The notes: generated by a model not told the origin, from the letters alone. A stretch of DNA of 23,650 bases from Strigomonas culicis (GCA_000482145.1 AUXH01000284.1:1-23650); one strand, 5' to 3'; shown: positions 7,126 through 14,973, counted from the stretch's first letter. Numbers and translations are program-made.

Positions 7126-8538
7126 ATGATTTTCAACTCGCTTCTGCACGTCCGCAACCACGGCAGCAGATTCGCACCCGTGCTGTTTCTGGCCGCGCTC
7201 GTGCTGCTGCTGGCGCTGCCCTTCCAGACACAGAGGTACTCCATCGACGAGAACGCGGCGGACGTGGCAGCCTCCCACTTGAAGTACACGATGGACGCCG
7301 CCGGTGAACCGCGCGTGGACCCGGTGGTGCGGTGGCGGCGGCGCGTCGTGCGCGGCGAGCGCTCGGACGGGTCACAGGCGATCGCGCTCTACGTCTCGAC
7401 CAAGTACGCGGCCTCCGTCGCGCTGGGCAACCGGCTCATCGAGGTGTTCAGCGGCCACAACACGCTGTCCGCTGACCTGCACATGTTCTTCTTTGACGAG
7501 CCGGACGCGGACGGCGGCGCGCCGCCGCGGCTGCCGGTGCCGCCGGGCTTCGTGCGCGCCGCACTCGTTGTGCAGATCGCCTCACTGACGTCCAGCGTGC
7601 TCTGCGTCGACTCCTACGGCCGCGACGGCCGGCAGCCGAACCGCGACCTGTTCGCGGCTGCACTCGCCTTCGTGCCGAACACGCGGCTGCGCGTGAGCAC
7701 CGTGTGCGTGGGCGAGCCCACCGCCGCGGCGACCTCGGCGGCGCTCGTCTACAACTTCGTCGCGGCGCTGGAGCGCGCGGTGGGGACGAGCGTGGCGCCG
7801 CCGCTGTGGCAGCACCTGCCCATGGCGACGGTGGCCCTCCGCGGCCTCGCCCCCGACGCGCATGCGCCGGCGCCGGAGGATCCGCAGGTCCTGTCCGCCG
7901 TCAGCCTGCTGGCGGTGCACACGATCCTGTCGGTCGGGGGGCTCGAGGAGGATTACCACCACGCCGCCCACGCGTGGGTGCCGCTGACGCCGCAGCTCTA
8001 CATCGCCTTCAACGCGATGCAGTTCGTCATTCTCCTCCTCATCGCGACGCTCATCGCGGCCGCGTACAGCCCCTTCCAGAAGGCGAACGCAACGCCGGCG
8101 GCCATCCTCCTGTGCCTCGCCGCCGTGCCCGTCACGGCGGCCGCCGCGCGGTGCGGCGGCGCCGCAGCGCTGCTGGTCGCCACGGCGCTGCTGGTCGCGG
8201 CGCACAGCCGCTGCAGGCACAGCCCACTCGCGCTGCAGTCCCTCAACGTGACCTTCCTCTGCCTGTCCATCGGCTTCCACCCCGCCTTCGGCGTGCTCGC
8301 CGGGCTCGGCGTGGCGGTGCAGACCGCCGCGCTGTACCCCTGGCCGCCGCGCCGCCTGCAGCTCCTCGCCGGTGCGCTCGCCGCGTGGGCCGTCGTGGGC
8401 TACTTCCACCTGCACCTGCGCGTGCCGATGGGGCAGGTGCACAGCTTCGTCTCGCTGTACCTGACCACGTGCATCTACGTTAACGCGGTGTTCATCACGA
8501 GTCGCCTGGTGCGTGTCTGTGCCGACCGCCCACTGTGA
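7126..8538 (+). CDS. GAA1: GPI transamidase subunit GAA1
   Basis: 470 aa. One membrane segment near residues 16-33 precedes a lumenal region that starts with a Ser-x-x-Glu-Asn-like segment (YSIDENAADV; GAA1 proteins have SENAL). The lumenal domain contains the family's best-kept stretch around 145-180 (FVRAALVVQIASLTSSVLCV, then GRQPNRDLF), aligning with the QAAV-x-LEL and GQLPNLDL segments of human GAA1. After ALRGLAP and a segment like the family's LEDDYHH region come six or seven hydrophobic helices (about 290-315, 324-341, 346-360, 373-404, 414-432, 440-464). GAA1 is part of the ER complex that cleaves the GPI signal and attaches the glycolipid, and its M28-like lumenal domain helps present the GPI. 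GPI proteins dominate trypanosomatid surfaces. It is the last gene of the rightward unit. Confidence 0.85.
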   Translation: MIFNSLLHVRNHGSRFAPVLFLAALVLLLALPFQTQRYSIDENAADVAASHLKYTMDAAGEPRVDPVVRWRRRVVRGERSDGSQAIALYVSTKYAASVALGNRLIEVFSGHNTLSADLHMFFFDEPDADGGAPPRLPVPPGFVRAALVVQIASLTSSVLCVDSYGRDGRQPNRDLFAAALAFVPNTRLRVSTVCVGEPTAAATSAALVYNFVAALERAVGTSVAPPLWQHLPMATVALRGLAPDAHAPAPEDPQVLSAVSLLAVHTILSVGGLEEDYHHAAHAWVPLTPQLYIAFNAMQFVILLLIATLIAAAYSPFQKANATPAAILLCLAAVPVTAAAARCGGAAALLVATALLVAAHSRCRHSPLALQSLNVTFLCLSIGFHPAFGVLAGLGVAVQTAALYPWPPRRLQLLAGALAAWAVVGYFHLHLRVPMGQVHSFVSLYLTTCIYVNAVFITSRLVRVCADRPL

Positions 8539-8753
8539 CCGGCTCGCCTTGTTGTTCCATCTCTCGTCTGTTTCTTACTCAATGTCAGCCGTTGCGCCGT
8601 TAGTGTAAACCTGCGAATGTGCGATGCGCGTGCCCGAAAAAAAAAAAGAAAGCCACGCTGCCATACCACTTGATGCTCTTCTCCTTTACTCTCCTTCTCT
8701 TCCGTTTCGTCTAGTCAAGGGAGGGTCCAACAGGGCTGCACACAGCCACACGC

Positions 8754-8797
8754 AGCGCAGCGGGCATCATCCCGCCTCGGCTGCCGCCCGCTGCGCT
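8754..8797. repeat. Perfect 11-bp GC-rich inverted repeat in the strand-switch region
   Basis: AGCGCAGCGGG (8754-8764) and CCCGCTGCGCT (8787-8797) are exact reverse complements around a 22-nt loop. A shorter rival hairpin, CGGG (8761-8764) with CCCG (8771-8774), overlaps the left arm. Transcripts from either direction could fold here. A role in termination or RNA processing is inference. Confidence 0.6.
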
Positions 8798-8917
8798 CCC
8801 CCACGGGCGTGGGACGGCTGCGGCTTCAGCGTCCAAAAGAGGGCCGCGTGCGTGCGCCCGCAGGCAGGAGTAGCTGCGGGCGGGGCGAGCGCGGCACCGC
8901 TGGTCCACCGCACAACA

Positions 8918-8944
8918 CCCTAACCCTAACCCCGCCCCTACCCC
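8918..8944 (-). repeat. Interstitial telomere-like repeat and potential G-quadruplex
   Basis: The plus strand has two exact CCCTAA hexamers (8918-8929) followed by CCCC, GCCCC and TACCCC. Read on the minus strand, this is five runs of three or four G separated by TA, C, TTA and TTA, a canonical quadruplex pattern; the last two runs are kinetoplastid-type TTAGGG repeats. It sits near the middle of the convergent strand-switch region. Confidence 0.75.
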
Positions 8945-9211
8945 GGACAGCAACCCGTGCTCCCCGGAGGAGGAGCGGCGGCCCAGGACCGAAACCTCCG
9001 GCACGCCCCATCGCCGGCCCGCGTCGCCGTCGCCCACGTTTTGGGGCCCTATTTGCTATGGAAGGAAAAAGAAGAGAGGGGAGGGGGTCGTCGAATGTGG
9101 GACGAACAGAATCATGCGTTTTTCAGCCTTGCTCATTGCTTCTTATGCTTTCTTTTTTTTTCTTTCTGTTGCGATCGCAGCATGCAATGTAGTGTACAGA
9201 AGTGGTCTCCC

Positions 9212-10177
9212 TCAGTAGGCGGGCGGGCCGCGGGTGGGGTAGCGCTCCTTCACAAAGGAGCGGCTGGCGACCGGCCGGTTGGGCACGTACTTGGAGCGGA
9301 ACAGCTTGTTCTGCCGCCGCCGCGCGATCTGCGTCGCGGACAGGTTCGCGCGGCGCAGCTCCGTGAGGTCGAAGATGCGGTCGGAGTGCCACATGCGCCG
9401 CACGAGGATCCACAGCGCAACAAGCCCCATCGCGGTCATGTGCGGCAGCACCATCGTCCACGTCTTGGCGATCGAGGCGAAGAGGGTGGAGATGTCGCGC
9501 GTGGTGGATCTGCACAGCACATTGTTTCGCGAGTAGTAGCCCGAGAGGCAGGAGGAGCAGGAGTCGTCGCTGAAGTAGCCGAGCTCGTCGCTGGCGTAGC
9601 AGACGCACTTGCCCTGCGGCGCCGTGCTCGTCGACACGCAGCAGCCGTGGCCCGAGCACGTGGTGGCCGGGTTGCAGCTGATGGGGTTCGTGTAGGACCG
9701 CGAGCAGCTGGAGGAGGAGCCGTTGATGGTGTAGATGCGACCGCTGCACGTCTGGCACTGGTAGCTGTACGAGCCGTTCGTCGTGTTGCAGATCCACTGA
9801 TTCGTGTCGCAGATGCTGCTGCTGATGTCGCTGCACGCCGTCGGGCAGATGCCGGTGATGGCGTAGCAGTAGTTGCCGCCAGGGTAATCGTCGAAGGCGC
9901 TGCTCCACACGCACTCGTAGGCGCCGGTGCTCGTGCGGTTGCCCACCGTGATGGCGATGCTCTCTGCGCCGTTGCACCCACAGTTGAAGGAGAGGGCGGC
10001 CCAGGCGTCGAGCGACAGGGTGCCGCCGCGGCCGAAAGTCGTGCTGCACCAGCTGAGCGCGTCGTCGTACGTGATCGGGCACTCCGCACTCCCGGCGCGC
10101 ACCTCGTTACACAGCGCGCAAAGGCACAGGAGGAGGAGAAGAAGCGGAAGGTGGCGCACCCACCGCATGACCTCCAT
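9212..10177 (-). CDS. Cysteine-rich type I membrane glycoprotein with EGF-like segment, function unknown
   Basis: 321 aa. Residues 1-28 form a strong signal peptide (poly-Leu core, cleavage probably after VRA). The lumenal or extracellular part (29 to about 238) is rich in Cys, Ser and Thr with at least four N-glycosylation sequons (NRT, NTT, NGS, NGS). Near 190-225 an EGF-like pattern appears: CSGHGCC, then GKCVCY, then a GYFSDDSCSSC stretch. A single membrane helix lies at about 240-259 (MVLPHMTAMGLVALWILV), followed by a basic 62-residue cytosolic tail ending in GPPAY. I do not recognise a named family; the layout fits a surface, flagellar-pocket or endomembrane receptor-like protein. The start is taken as the first Met; Met4 is possible. 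It is the last gene of the leftward unit, next to the strand-switch region. Confidence 0.8.
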   Translation of the reverse strand: MEVMRWVRHLPLLLLLLCLCALCNEVRAGSAECPITYDDALSWCSTTFGRGGTLSLDAWAALSFNCGCNGAESIAITVGNRTSTGAYECVWSSAFDDYPGGNYCYAITGICPTACSDISSSICDTNQWICNTTNGSYSYQCQTCSGRIYTINGSSSSCSRSYTNPISCNPATTCSGHGCCVSTSTAPQGKCVCYASDELGYFSDDSCSSCLSGYYSRNNVLCRSTTRDISTLFASIAKTWTMVLPHMTAMGLVALWILVRRMWHSDRIFDLTELRRANLSATQIARRRQNKLFRSKYVPNRPVASRSFVKERYPTRGPPAY

Positions 10178-10613
10178 CGGTTACAAGACAGGCCACACGA
10201 GTCGGATCAAACAACACGACTACTATACTAGCAATGCGAAGTAGAGAGATGGGAAAGATCTATGTTTTCTTACACACACACACATAAAAGAAAAAAAAAG
10301 AAGAGCGGGGAGGTAGTCAAGTGCAAACAAGGTCCGTTGGATATGCAGACAACAACACAACCTCACAGGACACATACGACTCGTGGCGATAAAAAACGGG
10401 AGGTAAACAGAACAGGATTATATAACACAACGTCAACATCAATAGTAGCTAGAAACACAGGAAAAAAAAATGGAAAAATAAACTCAAAATAAGTTTTGAT
10501 AATTGGTTAAGAAACATGTGATCTGAACATATGAATATCAAAAAGGGAACAAAGAAGAAAAAAAAAACGAATAAAAAAAATTAGACTGTGAATGAGCTAC
10601 TCTGAGGGGGAGT
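10178..10613 (-). other. Spacer between COX15 and the cysteine-rich gene
   Basis: A-rich on the plus strand (so T-rich in the transcript). It holds the splice signals of the cysteine-rich gene near its left end and, further right, the probable COX15 3' UTR. No coding region or structural RNA seen. Confidence 0.5.
10269..10304 (-). promoter_or_regulatory. Polypyrimidine tract and trans-splice acceptor of the cysteine-rich membrane gene
   Basis: In transcript sense a T/C tract (10304-10287) is followed by a TG-rich run and AG (complement of CT at 10269-10270). The 5' UTR would be 91 nt to the ATG at 10177. Confidence 0.55.
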
Positions 10614-11891
10614 CTACGCGAGCACGACGCCGCGGCTGCCCAGCACGGCGCACAGCCGAATGAGCGTCGTCAGCAGCACCAGCGCGCCGAGCTGGTGGCT
10701 CGCCGCGACGGGGATGTCCACCTGCGAGACGACGGTCCACACGCCGAGGCCGACCTGCAGCAGCAGCGCGAGGTTGACCGCGTGAAGGGTGCGGAACACG
10801 CGCCGCGGCACGACCACGCCGCGCCGGCTCGAGCTCACGCGGTTCAGCTGCATGACGAGCAGAAAGGTGAGGCCGGCCAGCAGGCGGTGGCACGTCTGCA
10901 CCATGGAGTGGTTCTCGAAGAAGTTCCGCCACATGGGGTCCAATGCGAAGAGGTGGTCCAGCGGCGGTATGATGCCGCCGGCCATCAGCGGGAAGCCGTC
11001 GTTGTACAGCAGCCCCGCGTCGAGCCCGGCGACGAAGGCGCCCGACATGGCCGTGACGAACATGACGCCGCAGGAGAGGCGCGACCAGAGCTGCACGCGC
11101 TCGAAGCCGCTAAAGCGCTCGCACACGGGCAGCTTCAGCCCAAAGCCCATGCGCAGCATGAAGGAGTAGATGAGGAACGCCAGGAAGAGGTGCGACGCGA
11201 GGCGGTAGGCCGACACGGTCGCCCACTTGCGCTCCTCCGTCAGCTTGTGGTCCAGCCCGCTGCGCACCATGTACCAGCCCATGAAGCCCTGCGCCCCGCC
11301 GAGCGACAGAACACCGAGCAGGCCGTACAGGAAGCGGCGGTTGCCTTGGAAGCGCTTCCGCGCGCAGAAGTACACCAGCGGGCCGCCGAAGACGACGCCC
11401 AGGCTGCGGGCGAGCACGCGGTGCGCCCACTCCCAGAAGAAGATGAACTTGAAGTCGGACAGCGTCATGTCGGGCTGCTGCTTGTACTGCGGGAACTGCT
11501 TGTAGTTGTCGAACTCCGCCTCCCACTCCTCGTGCGTCAGCGGCGGCCGCACGCCGCTGATGGGCTTCCACTCCACGATGGAGAGCCCGCTGTCCGTCAG
11601 GCGCGTGACGCCGCCGAACCAGACGACACCGGCCACCATCGCCGCGCTGAGGTACAGCCAGTGCGCGACGCCGCGGTTCTTCGCGGGCGCGGTCCACGGC
11701 GCCGCTGCCGCCGCACTGGAGGCGAGGCGCGCCTGCGCCGTCAGGGGGCTCACGGGGGCGCCCCAGAGGCGGCTCTGGCCGAAGAAGCTCGTGCGGGGCC
11801 GAGCCCACGCGGCGGGGCGCGCGAGCTGGCACAGCTGTTGAGTCGCCCGCGCCGGGCGGAAGGCCATCTGTGCTGTGGTAAAGCGTATCAT
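10614..11891 (-). CDS. COX15: Heme A synthase COX15, mitochondrial
   Basis: 425 aa. The first 70 residues are rich in Arg, Ala and Ser and nearly free of acids, a long mitochondrial presequence. The mature part is typical COX15/CtaA: first membrane helix (about 78-95), the VTRLTDSGLSIVEWKP signature at 95-110, the WEWAHR motif with His157, His234 (RLASHLF), His328 and His335 (ENHSMVQTCHR) and His399 (AASHQLG). These are the conserved heme-ligand histidines of the eight-helix family. The enzyme oxidises the C8 methyl of heme O to make heme A for cytochrome c oxidase in the inner membrane. The start is Met at 11891; the longer open frame to 12296 is a T-rich upstream stretch beyond the splice acceptor. 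Very secure. Confidence 0.97.
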   Translation of the reverse strand: MIRFTTAQMAFRPARATQQLCQLARPAAWARPRTSFFGQSRLWGAPVSPLTAQARLASSAAAAAPWTAPAKNRGVAHWLYLSAAMVAGVVWFGGVTRLTDSGLSIVEWKPISGVRPPLTHEEWEAEFDNYKQFPQYKQQPDMTLSDFKFIFFWEWAHRVLARSLGVVFGGPLVYFCARKRFQGNRRFLYGLLGVLSLGGAQGFMGWYMVRSGLDHKLTEERKWATVSAYRLASHLFLAFLIYSFMLRMGFGLKLPVCERFSGFERVQLWSRLSCGVMFVTAMSGAFVAGLDAGLLYNDGFPLMAGGIIPPLDHLFALDPMWRNFFENHSMVQTCHRLLAGLTFLLVMQLNRVSSSRRGVVVPRRVFRTLHAVNLALLLQVGLGVWTVVSQVDIPVAASHQLGALVLLTTLIRLCAVLGSRGVVLA

Positions 11892-12025
11892 CTTTTCCTG
11901 TCTGGTTAGTGGTATTTGCTCCTGAGGGTGGACAACGTGAAGAAGGGGGAAAAAGATGACGAGGTTGAAAAAAAAAAGAGTTTTGTGATAGGCGAGAACG
12001 GTAAAACTTTTGAGAAGGTATTGTG

Positions 12026-12048
12026 GTGTGTGTGTGTGTGTGTGTGTG
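12026..12048. repeat. (GT)11 microsatellite upstream of COX15
   Basis: Uninterrupted GT/TG dinucleotides, read as CA repeats in the COX15 transcript direction and upstream of its pyrimidine tracts. It mirrors the (CA)11 found upstream of GAA1. Confidence 0.85.
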
Positions 12049-12341
12049 ATTGACACTAACGATATTCTATTTATAGATATATATTCCTTTATTACTATAG
12101 TGAGGGATGTAGCTCTTGGTAAAAAAAAAAGCTTATAGAAGTGTAATGGTTGCTTACTGCTAGTTGCAAATAGTATCTCAAACAAAGCGAAGAATGGGAA
12201 TGGGAAAGAAAAACAGAAATTTCTTGCGTCTATCGAAGAGGAGGGGAGCATGATGCACGGCACCATAACAGACTGACGAGGGACAAGCGAACGCAATGAG
12301 AGCCACTGTATAGTACCTGTTTGTGTCTTATATGATGATTA

Positions 12342-12359
12342 TTATAATAATTATTATAA
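12342..12359. repeat. 18-bp perfect AT-only palindrome
   Basis: TTATAATAATTATTATAA equals its own reverse complement. It lies in the probable 3' UTR or intergenic part between the phosphatase and COX15. Because it uses only A and T, chance is a serious alternative. Confidence 0.6.
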
Positions 12360-12794
12360 GCGACACTGCTTGGAAGCACGGATCCAGTACTTTCCTGTAC
12401 ATGATGCGACAGCACGCACCCAATGGCAAAAGGGAAAAAAGAAAAAAAGTTTTCTGATTGCGACATACATGCGAATCATTATAAATGAAGGTCGTGTTAG
12501 GCTATGTATAACACTGTGTATAATATACATGTATGTGGCGTAATATACATTTTCTTTTCTTTTACAAAAAAAAAGAGAGAATCTTTATTATATGTATGCT
12601 GATCACGTCTGAGATGTCGATCAAAAGAGCAAAAGCACAATGAATCCAATAACAAAAAAAGGGAACAACAACGTGTCACACAATCCCCTGATTCCATCTA
12701 TATAGTCACTGCAAAACAAAAAAGAAGAGAAAGGTAAGAAGAACAAAAAAAAACGGAAAGGCAGACCCATAAAACCCCCACACACGCCGACGCC

Positions 12795-13727
12795 CTACAG
12801 GAAGTACTCCGGCGGCGGATGCTTGGCGAGGTGTCCGCGCGACTCCTCCGGCGCGGCCCCGAAGCAGACGACGCGGCGCTCCCGCCCGGGTGCGTCCCCA
12901 ACCTGCAGGATGGACGCGATGTTGCCGCAGCGGTAGCAGTAGTTCGGCGCGGACCACACGGTGCAGCAGTTGTCGTCGAACATGGACTTGTAGCCCTCCA
13001 TGACGAGCTGGTGGGCCCGCGCGATGAGAGTGAAGCCGTTGCGGCGGTTGAACGTCTTCGCGGCGGAGGCGCCGAAGATGTAGCCCGCGCCGCGCGCGGA
13101 GAGGCCCCAGCCGTCGATCCCGTCCTCCGGGTCGGACCACAGCAGGTCGCTCATGGAGCCCTCGTGCGGCACCTCCTGCTTCCGGTCCAGCACGCGCACG
13201 TCGTCGACCGTCTCGATGGCGGGGCTGAGGCCGCCGTGGACGCAGAAGATGTCCTGCTCCACCACCGCGCTCAGCGGCATGTAGTCGAAGAGCTCCGTGC
13301 AGAGCCGCCACACGTTCGCGCTCCCGTACTTGCGATAGCACTCGTCGTAGAAGCCGTACACCTGCGTGATCTGCCGCGACTCGTGGTTACCGCGCAGCAG
13401 CGTGATGCGGTCGGGGTAGCGCGCCTTCAGCAGCAGAAGCAGCAGCAGCGTCTCGATGCTGTGGTAGCCGCGGTCGACGTAGTCGCCCATAAAAACGTAG
13501 CTCGTCGACGGCACGCGGCCGCCCTTGTCGAACAGCTCGAGGAGGTCGTAGAACTGGCCGTGGATGTCCCCGCAGAGCGTCACCGGCGCGTAGACGACCT
13601 CGACGTTGCCCTCCTCCAGCATGAGGTCCTTGATGCGCTCGCAGAGCCGGGAAACTTGCATCTCGCTAATGAGCTCGCCCTTATACAGCAGCTCCAGCTG
13701 CGCGTTGAGGTCGCTGTCCGAGGGCAT
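12795..13727 (-). CDS. PP2A-like serine/threonine phosphatase catalytic subunit, PP4/PP6 type
   Basis: 310 aa, the usual length for PP2A, PP4 and PP6 catalytic subunits. All metallophosphatase motifs are intact: GDIHG (53-57), GDYVDRG (81-87), RGNHE (112-116), HGG (164-166), and [11 protein letters not shown] and [11 protein letters not shown] (259-269). It ends in Tyr-Phe-Leu, whose terminal Leu is carboxymethylated in this family and controls regulatory-subunit binding. The segments [35 protein letters not shown] and AAPEESRG resemble PP4 most, with some PP6 character. It dephosphorylates Ser/Thr in the cytosol and nucleus. The start at 13727 is set by homology (DLNAQLELL matches the PP4 N-terminus DLDRQIEQL). 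A longer frame to 13802 only translates a pyrimidine tract. Confidence 0.93.
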   Translation of the reverse strand: MPSDSDLNAQLELLYKGELISEMQVSRLCERIKDLMLEEGNVEVVYAPVTLCGDIHGQFYDLLELFDKGGRVPSTSYVFMGDYVDRGYHSIETLLLLLLLKARYPDRITLLRGNHESRQITQVYGFYDECYRKYGSANVWRLCTELFDYMPLSAVVEQDIFCVHGGLSPAIETVDDVRVLDRKQEVPHEGSMSDLLWSDPEDGIDGWGLSARGAGYIFGASAAKTFNRRNGFTLIARAHQLVMEGYKSMFDDNCCTVWSAPNYCYRCGNIASILQVGDAPGRERRVVCFGAAPEESRGHLAKHPPPEYFL

Positions 13728-14439
13728 CAGGAGCAAGAGACAGAAGCAAAGAGAGGGAGAAAAAAAAATGCAAACAGATTCTGTTTTGCTCGAAATAACC
13801 ACGTCTCCGGTAATTCTCTTCTTGTTTTTTCTATGAGAGGGGGGTCCTTTTATTTGGCTTTGTTTGCTTGTTTTTTAGTATTTATCTGTACTACAAATAA
13901 TGCAAATAATAAAAAAAGTGTATATAACTAATGGGCACCGTGTACAAACGGATGAATCCTTTATATGTGCGTATTTAAAGAGTATGAGAGAGAGGGAGTA
14001 GAGTAAGATCCTGTATAGAATATAGGCCTTTAAATAACCTGTTAAGGAGAAGAAGAAAATAAAAGGATAAAAAACGATCATAAAGCACCAGACACACAAT
14101 TAAACAAATATATATATATGCGAATGCTTGCGCACCCAATAATAATAAAAGCAAAGTAGAAAAAAAAAAGAACATGTTTCAACCAAAAGAAGTGTTAGGA
14201 AGCACTTATATGCTCCCAGACACAAAAGAAAAGGAGAAAGAGAATATATATATATAAAAAGATGATAACGTTAATCCATGATAGGGAGCAAAGTAACCGC
14301 ATTAAATAAACAGAACAATACAAAGAGTTGGCAACCGGAAGGGGTTGTCGCCGCTCTTCCTCTTCTCCGTAAAGTCCGTTTTTTTTTTTGTCATCTTCCT
14401 CCGCTGTTCGTTACCATGGAGATCATTTTATGATCCGAT
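13728..14439 (-). other. Spacer between MsrB and the PP4-like phosphatase
   Basis: 712 nt of AT-rich noncoding DNA with AT dinucleotide runs (about 14107-14118 and 14244-14257) and A-runs. In transcript sense a T/C-rich tract (complement of 13730-13769) runs to the phosphatase ATG. No gene recognised. Confidence 0.55.
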
Positions 14440-14973
14440 TTACTTGGACTCCGCCGGCACGAACTTCACCGCTGTGTCGTTGACACAGTGGCGCTCGTTC
14501 GGCGGTGGGTTGGTGAAGCCCTCGCCGCGGAACACGTGGCCGAGATGGCTGTTGCACAGGTTGCACACGATCTCCGTCCGCCGGCCGTCCTTGTCGGGCT
14601 GCTCGCGCACCACGCCTGGCACGCAGTCCCAGAAGCCGGGCCAGCCGCAGCCGCAGTCGTACTTCATGCCCGCCGTGTACAGGTGCGTCCCGCACCCGGC
14701 GCAGAAGTAGTCGCCCGGTGCGAACACCTTGTCGAGCGGCCCGTGGCGCGCGTCGGTCCCCTTCTCGCGTAGAATAAAGTACTCGTGCGCCGACAGCTTC
14801 GTGCGCCACGTGGCGTCGTCGACGTCCTTGGAGCCGTTGGGCTGATCCGCGGGAACGCAGTGCGTGAAGGTCGTAGGCGTGGACATGGTGTAGAAGGAGC
14901 GAGTGGTGGTGGCGGTGATAAGCGCACGGAACTTTGAAGTGAGAGAAGGATGTGAGGAGAGGAGGCTTCTCAT
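14440..14973 (-). CDS. msrB: Methionine-R-sulfoxide reductase B (MsrB)
   Basis: 177 aa from the first ATG, with an alternative start at Met30 (14886) giving 148 aa. Zinc-binding CxxC pairs are Cys91/Cys94 (CAGC) and Cys137/Cys140 (CNLC). Cys163 in NERHCVN is the catalytic nucleophile and Cys109 in GCGWPGF is the usual resolving cysteine. The family's SGCGWPSF reads CGCGWPGF here, adding an extra Cys107. MsrB reduces methionine-R-sulfoxide in proteins and is recycled by thioredoxin or tryparedoxin, so it belongs to oxidative-stress repair. Residues 1-29 (MRSLLSSHPSLTSKFRALIT...) look like a mitochondrial presequence; without them the enzyme would be cytosolic. Separate splice signals precede each start. 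Confidence 0.95.
   Translation of the reverse strand: MRSLLSSHPSLTSKFRALITATTTRSFYTMSTPTTFTHCVPADQPNGSKDVDDATWRTKLSAHEYFILREKGTDARHGPLDKVFAPGDYFCAGCGTHLYTAGMKYDCGCGWPGFWDCVPGVVREQPDKDGRRTEIVCNLCNSHLGHVFRGEGFTNPPPNERHCVNDTAVKFVPAESK
14932..14965 (-). promoter_or_regulatory. Internal polypyrimidine tract and possible second trans-splice acceptor in MsrB
   Basis: In transcript sense, a C/T-rich tract (14965-14936) is followed by CAAAG with AG at the complement of 14932-14933. Splicing here would remove Met1 and make Met30 (14886) the first ATG, with a 45-nt 5' UTR. The tract also encodes part of the presumed presequence, so it may be incidental. Confidence 0.4.

Larger units (their letters stand above)
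8539..9211. other. Convergent strand-switch region between two polycistronic units
   Basis: Rightward genes end at 8538 and leftward genes end at 9212, so the two units terminate here. The outer parts are ordinary AT-rich UTR-like DNA with an A-run (8638-8648) and, on the far side, a T/C run (9150-9168). The middle (about 8720-9050) is GC-rich with no protein-like ORF. It carries an 11-bp inverted repeat and telomere-like DNA (listed separately). No tRNA B-box (GGTTCGA-type) was seen on either strand. In Leishmania and trypanosomes such regions are RNA polymerase II termination sites, often marked by base J and H3/H4 variants; that role is inferred here. Confidence 0.85.
11892..12794 (-). other. 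Long spacer between the PP4-like phosphatase and COX15
   Basis: 903 nt, AT-rich, no convincing gene. In transcript sense it begins with the phosphatase 3' UTR and ends with the COX15 splice signals. A purine run on the plus strand (11938-11954, then 11968-11981) gives pyrimidine tracts in the transcript, with CT at 11922-11923 as the likely acceptor AG about 30 nt before the COX15 ATG. It also holds a (GT)11 repeat and an 18-bp AT palindrome, listed separately. Confidence 0.55.

Noticed and set aside
8711..9192. Short ORFs on both strands in the strand-switch island (127 aa plus, 108 aa minus)
   Set aside because: Products are Arg/Gly/Pro/Ala low-complexity without domains, no good polypyrimidine-AG signal precedes them, and GC-rich DNA opens frames by chance.
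8539..9211. tRNA or snRNA gene in the strand-switch region
   Set aside because: Such regions often hold tRNA genes, but I found no GGTTCGA-type B box or cloverleaf on either strand.
11892..12296. In-frame N-terminal extension of COX15 (135 residues)
   Set aside because: It consists of poly-Phe, His-Thr repeats and other translations of T-rich and GT-repeat DNA, and lies upstream of the likely splice acceptor.
12342..12359. AT palindrome as an origin or operator
   Set aside because: AT-only palindromes of this size arise easily in AT-rich spacers, and no other evidence supports a site. Kept only as a repeat.
13728..13802. 25-residue N-terminal extension of the phosphatase resembling a hydrophobic signal
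   Set aside because: It merely translates a pyrimidine tract; homology to PP4 starts at the Met at 13727.
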